8,216 nt of DNA from Cytophagales bacterium (GTDB lineage: Bacteria > Bacteroidota > Bacteroidia > Cytophagales > MED-G16): assembly GCA_029940715.1 (NCBI GenBank), contig JAPYTU010000006.1:2603-10818 (forward strand), given 5' to 3'. The notes under the pieces are model-generated. The model saw only the letters and a list, made by a program, of their open reading frames with translations. It ran no database searches and was not told the origin of the DNA. Position numbers and translations under genes: made by a program. Positions 5,652-8,216 of the stretch are shown here, piece after piece (within the stretch, counting starts at the first letter, position 1; each line of letters begins with the position of its first letter).

Positions 5652-8216
5652 ATATTCAGAAATAGTATATTTTATGTAATAAAAATAAATACCAGGAGAC
5701 AAACCACTACCATCCCACTCAAAATTTCTATCATAAGATTTATAAACTTCTATCCCAGTCCTATCAAGAAAAGATATATACTCAAAATTATCATCACATG
5801 CATCAATAGGTAAATTTTGAGATGGATTCGTTAAATTTGATAAAACATAAATATCATTAATACCATCATTATTTGGACTAAAGGCATTAGGTGGTGTAAA
5901 ACCAAATTCATCTTTTTTTGGTTTTCTTAATAAGAATTTAATTGTTTTTGTGGAAATAGAAAAAAATGGACAACTATTATCACTAACCTTAAACTTTAAA
6001 TTATATCCTTTTGTAGAAAAATCACTATTCAAAAATTCACATGTAGGATTCCATTTTAATTTACTTGTAACTTCACCTCTACCTGACGCAGATTCAAAAG
6101 AAAATTCTCCAGGCAAGATATCAGAAATTAATTCTAATAAAATCATATCATTATCCTCATCAATAGCATTAATATCAATCTCAAATGGTACATTAACTAT
6201 AATTTCTTCTTCACTATTATTTGTAATTTGGGGTTTACTATTTTCATCTAAATTAATATTAATAATAAGCTGTATAGTATCTGCATTTACCTCTTGACAA
6301 AAATCAATATCTTCTGTTATAAAATTAATTTTATATTGATTTATTCCATCATAAGGAAAATTAATACATTCAAAATCAATATCAAATGATCCATCAACAT
6401 TACCTATTGCAGGACCATTTGAGGCAAAAGACGCATTTATATCCACAAGATTAAAATCAACACCAGTAGCTAATAAAGTTAATGTATCATTATCTAAATC
6501 ATCAGCATCAAATTCTAAAGAATATGTCCCTGATAAATTAGTTTCTATTTCAATAATAGAAAAATTAGGCCTATTATTTACAGAATCCGTAATTGGCTTA
6601 TTTGCTACTAGATCAGGGCCTGAATTAAGGGGTAACTCAACAGTTAAATCATAATAAATAGTATCTTGATTTAATATAAGACATGTATCTAAATCATCAA
6701 GTATTATTCCCAAGAGGAAATTTGTTTTATCACTGTAATCAAACTGCCTACAATTGGTATCAAAAATTAATTGACTAGAAATTGTGCCTGCATCACTTTC
6801 AGATTCTATAAAAGAAATTCCATAATCCTCTATATCGTATCCAGGTTTTTGAGGAATAGTAAAATAGTTTAAAGTTAAACTGTCAAAATCTGGATCCACA
6901 CCATTTATAGTAGTTGCATATTGTGAATTCCACGGTATGGTAACTTTATTAGTATCAAGTTGATTAACAAAATAAGGATCTTCATTAGTAGGAGGCTCAA
7001 CTATAATTGTTATTCTTACAGTATCTCTTTGTGGTAATGGGCATGCATCATCGGCAGCAATAAGATTTATTATATATGGTTCATTTTGGATATATGGACA
7101 ATCAGAAACACAAACTTCAACCTTTAATGTATCGCCATCTGCATTAATTGAACCTTCGCTAAATGAAAATATATCAGATAAATCACTCCCTTCTTTTCCA
7201 AAATTAACACCTTCTGCAGTCAAAGTAACATTAGTACCTGCATCATCAGTAACAAATAAATCAAAACATTTAGGAACGGAAGCAACAAAAAATATTGTAT
7301 CGTCTTCATTATAAAATCCTTTTTCACCAGGAACTTTAACCAATGCTTCTGGGGGATCAGGTGGATTACACCCATCTACTACAAGCATCTGAAAATCTCT
7401 CCTTGCCTGACCAATTTTTATTCCATTACGATATTCATCTGCTGTAATAGAAAACACATATAAACCAACCTGAGATGGAGTAACAGTAATAAAACCGTCA
7501 CTTGAAATAGATAGAGACGGATTTCCTGGAACCATATTATTTACAGTATATCCAGGCTTAAAGTCTACTATAGGATGAGGTGGAGGAGTCGGATCAGGAA
7601 GAGCACTAATACCAGCATCATTGGGTTGATGATCATCCAAAGGTGCAGCCAAAGAATAAACTATTGAATCACCATCATCATCAGTTCCAGCAAAATCAAT
7701 ATAAAATAACTGGTTAATACAAGCATAATCACTTAATGGTGGAAAAAGTTTTGGTGAAGAATTAATAAATGGCTGATTGTTTGTATCTACTATAGGTGGA
7801 AAATGAAGTTCGTATGTCATTCCATTCCATCCAGGATTAATAAGATTATCTGTTGCCCAATTTCTACAACATCTCTCCCAAATAATAACGTAACCATCAG
7901 GATCATTAAAAATTGTAGGGTCTAATGTTATTTCATGAGAATAAGTAACTCTAAGAGTACACAAAAAACCAAGAGCACAATCAGGATTAGTATAAGGAAC
8001 AAATTCTTGAGCAGTTATAAACATAGTTCCATCTTGTATTGGAGCACCATCTGATTTTCTAAAAATTCTATACGAAATCCAATTGTCGGGACTAGGATTA
8101 CCAGTCTGAGCACAATCAAAATATTGAATTAAACTAACATGATACTTAAACTCACCAGGAGTACCAATATGTATCATTTCAATTTCACCACCAACAATAT
8201 GATTTGCTAAAAGACT
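5628..8216 (-). CDS. Large secreted multidomain protein with type B T9SS sorting domain (5' truncated)
   Basis: The frame stays open to the right edge, with 862 codons visible and a TAA stop at 5630-5628. Residues 1-283 match the N-terminal region common in Bacteroidota exported proteins. Its marks are HIVGGEI at 6-12, 'LIQYFDC', 'WERCCRN' with the Cys pair 116-117, 'FINSSPKLFPP', 'DDDGDSIVYSL', and 'EYRNGIKIGQARRDFQ' before VDGC. Four beta-sandwich repeats of about 110-130 residues follow (about 290-766). Each has a late Cys pair and ends in a D/K-T-I/V strand followed by a new repeat. The end (about 767-862) is a CHU_C / 'gliding motility-associated C-terminal domain', with PNAFSPNNDGIND at 776-788 and 'WDGSGLSPGIYFYYIKY' near the end. 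This marks the protein as type IX secretion cargo, exported and held at or released from the cell surface. It is likely a large adhesin or extracellular structural protein; no catalytic domain is visible. The first in-frame ATG (8177) is not the start, because the conserved VGGE motif lies upstream of it. The signal peptide should lie just outside the window. Confidence 0.92.
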   Translation of the reverse strand, partial: SLLANHIVGGEIEMIHIGTPGEFKYHVSLIQYFDCAQTGNPSPDNWISYRIFRKSDGAPIQDGTMFITAQEFVPYTNPDCALGFLCTLRVTYSHEITLDPTIFNDPDGYVIIWERCCRNWATDNLINPGWNGMTYELHFPPIVDTNNQPFINSSPKLFPPLSDYACINQLFYIDFAGTDDDGDSIVYSLAAPLDDHQPNDAGISALPDPTPPPHPIVDFKPGYTVNNMVPGNPSLSISSDGFITVTPSQVGLYVFSITADEYRNGIKIGQARRDFQMLVVDGCNPPDPPEALVKVPGEKGFYNEDDTIFFVASVPKCFDLFVTDDAGTNVTLTAEGVNFGKEGSDLSDIFSFSEGSINADGDTLKVEVCVSDCPYIQNEPYIINLIAADDACPLPQRDTVRITIIVEPPTNEDPYFVNQLDTNKVTIPWNSQYATTINGVDPDFDSLTLNYFTIPQKPGYDIEDYGISFIESESDAGTISSQLIFDTNCRQFDYSDKTNFLLGIILDDLDTCLILNQDTIYYDLTVELPLNSGPDLVANKPITDSVNNRPNFSIIEIETNLSGTYSLEFDADDLDNDTLTLLATGVDFNLVDINASFASNGPAIGNVDGSFDIDFECINFPYDGINQYKINFITEDIDFCQEVNADTIQLIININLDENSKPQITNNSEEEIIVNVPFEIDINAIDEDNDMILLELISDILPGEFSFESASGRGEVTSKLKWNPTCEFLNSDFSTKGYNLKFKVSDNSCPFFSISTKTIKFLLRKPKKDEFGFTPPNAFSPNNDGINDIYVLSNLTNPSQNLPIDACDDNFEYISFLDRTGIEVYKSYDRNFEWDGSGLSPGIYFYYIKYTISEYKGAVTKF
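5853..5891 (-). other. CHU_C signature of the type B T9SS sorting domain
   Basis: This stretch encodes PNAFSPNNDGIND, the core signature of the type B C-terminal domain that directs proteins through the type IX secretion system. The rest of the domain runs to the stop codon and includes the usual 'DRTGIEVYKSYDRNFEWDG' strand region and 'SPGIYFYYIKY'. It ends in KGAVTKF rather than the more common KGxVxLxR type ending. Confidence 0.9.
5919..7349 (-). repeat. Four tandem beta-sandwich repeats with conserved Cys pairs (protein level)
   Basis: Within the secreted protein, the strand signature D/K-T-I/V recurs at visible residues 398, 518, 646 and 757, a period of 111-128. A Cys lies six residues before it in the first three repeats and eight before it in the last. 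A partner Cys is 19-23 residues earlier (373/392, 489/512, 617/640, 726/749). The pattern suggests one disulfide per repeat in an exported Ig-like or cadherin-like domain. The DNA itself is not visibly repeated, so the duplications are old. Boundaries are approximate. Confidence 0.7.

Noticed and set aside
5950..6297. Plus-strand open frame of 115 codons inside the secreted-protein gene
   Set aside because: It is antisense to the fourth beta-sandwich repeat; the serine-rich and hydrophobic composition comes from the opposite strand.
1..8216. Mobile element, CRISPR array, defence system, phage or riboswitch
   Set aside because: No transposase, integrase, direct-repeat array, terminal inverted repeats or defence-type domains were seen, and there is no leader long enough for a riboswitch.

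Overview
The window is AT-rich DNA that fits the phylum Bacteroidota. Three things support this. A tRNA promoter matches the Bacteroidota TTG / TAnnTTTG consensus. The tRNA gene lacks an encoded CCA end, and no Shine-Dalgarno sequences are visible. One protein ends in a type IX secretion (CHU_C / 'gliding motility-associated') C-terminal domain. Genus or species cannot be told from this stretch; a marine or free-living relative of Flavobacteriia or Cytophagia is only a guess.

Layout, left to right. A possible C-terminal scrap of a plus-strand gene (1-36) is followed by a hairpin terminator (57-86) and a minus-strand tRNA-Lys(UUU) with its own strong promoter. Divergent from the tRNA is a two-gene plus-strand unit. 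It holds a large exported Asp-box (BNR/VPS10-like) beta-propeller protein and, overlapping it by 11 bp, a membrane protein with the TPR / two-helix / SH3 layout of BatE. Convergent to that pair is a minus-strand short-chain dehydrogenase/reductase. It is transcribed divergently, across a 56-bp gap, from a Cys/Met-metabolism PLP enzyme of the cystathionine gamma-synthase family. The right third is the 3' part of a very large minus-strand gene for a secreted multidomain protein with the conserved Bacteroidota N-terminal region, four beta-sandwich repeats and a type B T9SS sorting domain. Its start lies beyond the right edge.

The layout is compact. Coding density is nearly complete, and the two internal convergent gene pairs overlap by 4 bp or are only 7 bp apart. 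At each convergent border the DNA can fold into a hairpin that abuts or contains the stop codons. The only obvious functional unit is the overlapping propeller/BatE-like pair. The SDR and the PLP enzyme share an intergenic region, but nothing visible links their reactions. I see no phage, transposon, CRISPR or defence system, and I do not claim a new system. The best leads are the orphan BatE-like gene coupled to a propeller protein, an 8-G tract inside the PLP-enzyme gene where slippage by one base either way gives an immediate stop, and the palindromic hairpin built around two overlapping stop codons.
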